Source: Deltaproteobacteria bacterium (GTDB taxonomy: Bacteria; Desulfobacterota; DSM-4660; Desulfatiglandales; Desulfatiglandaceae). From it: a stretch of 5,735 nucleotides of DNA. The stretch is taken from the NCBI GenBank assembly GCA_018644785.1, contig JABGPV010000307.1:1-5735 (forward strand). Direction: 5' to 3'. Positions 5,028 to 5,735 of the stretch are shown here, one piece after another; positions within the stretch are counted from its first letter, which is position 1; every line of letters begins with the position of its first letter. The notes beneath the pieces are model-generated. The model did no database searches, was not told the origin of the DNA, and saw only the letters and a list, made by a program, of their open reading frames with translations. A program made the position numbers and the translations under genes.

Positions 5028-5735
5028 TTATCCTTCTTTCCGGCGTTCCTCCTCGCTTCTAATTTCGCGCCTGAGCAACTTCCCCACTTTGCTTTTGGGC
5101 AGCATGTCCCGGAATTCGATATACTGGGGCACCTTGTAGCCGGCCAGCCTTTTTCGGCACCACTTGATGAGATCGTACCCGGTGATGCCCTTGACATCCT
5201 CTTTTAAGACCACGAACGCCTTGATGCGCTCCCCCACTTTTTCATCGGGAATGCCCACAACGCAGGCGCCGATGACCGCCTGGTTTTCCTGCAACACCCC
5301 TTCGATCTCGGAAGACGACACCCGGTATCCTTTGTGCTTGATGGTGTCTACGGTGCGGTCCACGAAATAGTAATGACCCTTCTCGTCCATGGTCAATACG
5401 TCGGCGGTCCGGTAATAGAGAAGGCCATCGATTTCCACAAAGGCTTCCTTGGTTTCTTCCGGCTTGTTCCAGTAGGCGCTGACCATGCGGCCCGAATGGA
5501 CCAGGGCCTCTCCCTGGTCACCGGGGGCCACGGGCTCCAAGGTGGCCGGATCCACCAGTTTGACGGTTTTGCTGGGCACCACCCGACCGATGCTCTTGGG
5601 AGGATTCTCCTCGTCGGTGGGACACATGGTGACGCCGCCACAGGTCTCGGTGGCGCCATATCCCTGGTAGATAGGCCGATCAAATTTCTTGCGCCACCGG
5701 TTGCTGGTCTCCTCCGGCAACACATCACCCCCATT
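5028..5735 (-). CDS. AMP-forming acyl-CoA synthetase, C-terminal part, runs off right edge
   Basis: 235 residues are visible, ending at TAA 5030-5028. The frame stays open to the window edge, so the N-terminal half with the P-loop is missing. The GTG at 5723 is internal, because the frame upstream reads NGGDVLPEE, the usual GG-x-LP region of the family. Adenylate-forming motifs appear in order: YGATETCGG (fragment residues 26-34), GRVVPSKTVKLVD (50-62), YYRTADV (107-113), VDRTVDTIKHKGYRVSSSEIE (125-145, hinge and CoA-phase region) and PKSKVGKLLRR (213-223) with catalytic Lys219. Such enzymes activate a carboxylic acid with ATP to an acyl-adenylate and then form the CoA thioester. The substrate cannot be read from this part; medium- or long-chain fatty acid or an aromatic or alicyclic acid are all possible. 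The ribose-binding motif usually reads TGD and here reads TAD. The gene converges on ppdK with a shared terminator between, so it is a separate transcription unit. Confidence 0.92.
   Translation of the reverse strand, partial: NGGDVLPEETSNRWRKKFDRPIYQGYGATETCGGVTMCPTDEENPPKSIGRVVPSKTVKLVDPATLEPVAPGDQGEALVHSGRMVSAYWNKPEETKEAFVEIDGLLYYRTADVLTMDEKGHYYFVDRTVDTIKHKGYRVSSSEIEGVLQENQAVIGACVVGIPDEKVGERIKAFVVLKEDVKGITGYDLIKWCRKRLAGYKVPQYIEFRDMLPKSKVGKLLRREIRSEEERRKEG

Noticed and set aside
5028..5723. GTG at 5723 as the true start of the acyl-CoA synthetase
   Set aside because: Family motifs upstream of this point (the NGGD-VLP segment) continue in frame to the window edge, so the gene is cut by the window and the GTG is an internal valine.
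1..5735. Search for mobile elements, CRISPR repeats, tRNA genes, toxin-antitoxin or defence genes
   Set aside because: No transposase, regular repeat spacing, tRNA-like cloverleaf or defence-type domain was seen by eye on either strand; almost all bases are explained by the listed genes.

Overview
The window looks like an ordinary chromosomal stretch of central carbon metabolism from a free-living, probably anaerobic bacterium. The layout is a divergent pair of pyruvate-to-PEP genes, with a zinc-ribbon protein and two small lineage-type proteins placed ahead of pyruvate phosphate dikinase. Together with a fatty-acid or carboxylate CoA ligase, this suggests a sulfate-reducing Desulfobacterota (Desulfobacterales-like) genome. 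That assignment is an inference from gene content and general protein feel; no 16S or other marker gene is present.

Layout from left to right: (1) positions 1-1054, minus strand, hold the N-terminal 351 codons of a phosphoenolpyruvate synthase (PpsA-type); its C-terminal domains lie beyond the left edge. (2) Positions 1055-1271 are a divergent control region with two back-to-back sigma70-like promoters. Each has a TTGA-type -35, a 17-bp spacer and a TATACT -10. Several dyads and a short direct repeat lie nearby. (3) Positions 1272-4948, plus strand, form a tight four-gene unit with gaps of 12, 21 and 11 bp: an FmdB-type zinc-ribbon protein, a 107-residue unknown soluble protein, a 56-residue two-helix membrane protein, and a 931-residue pyruvate phosphate dikinase (PpdK). 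(4) Positions 4967-5017 are a strong terminator that reads in both directions between convergent genes. (5) Positions 5028-5735, minus strand, are the C-terminal 235 residues of an AMP-forming acyl-CoA synthetase whose N-terminus lies beyond the right edge.

Functionally, the two dikinases catalyse alternative routes from pyruvate to PEP. PpsA uses ATP and water and is effectively irreversible. PpdK uses ATP and Pi, makes PPi, and is reversible. Transcribing them from mirrored promoters in one 217-bp gap suggests coordinated or opposed control of gluconeogenic and glycolytic flux. The acyl-CoA synthetase would feed acetyl-CoA or acyl-CoA into the same carbon network, but it is a separate transcription unit. 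I found no mobile element, CRISPR array, tRNA or rRNA, and no clear sign of a novel defence or similar system. The least explained elements are the two small proteins ahead of ppdK and the dyads in the divergent promoter region.
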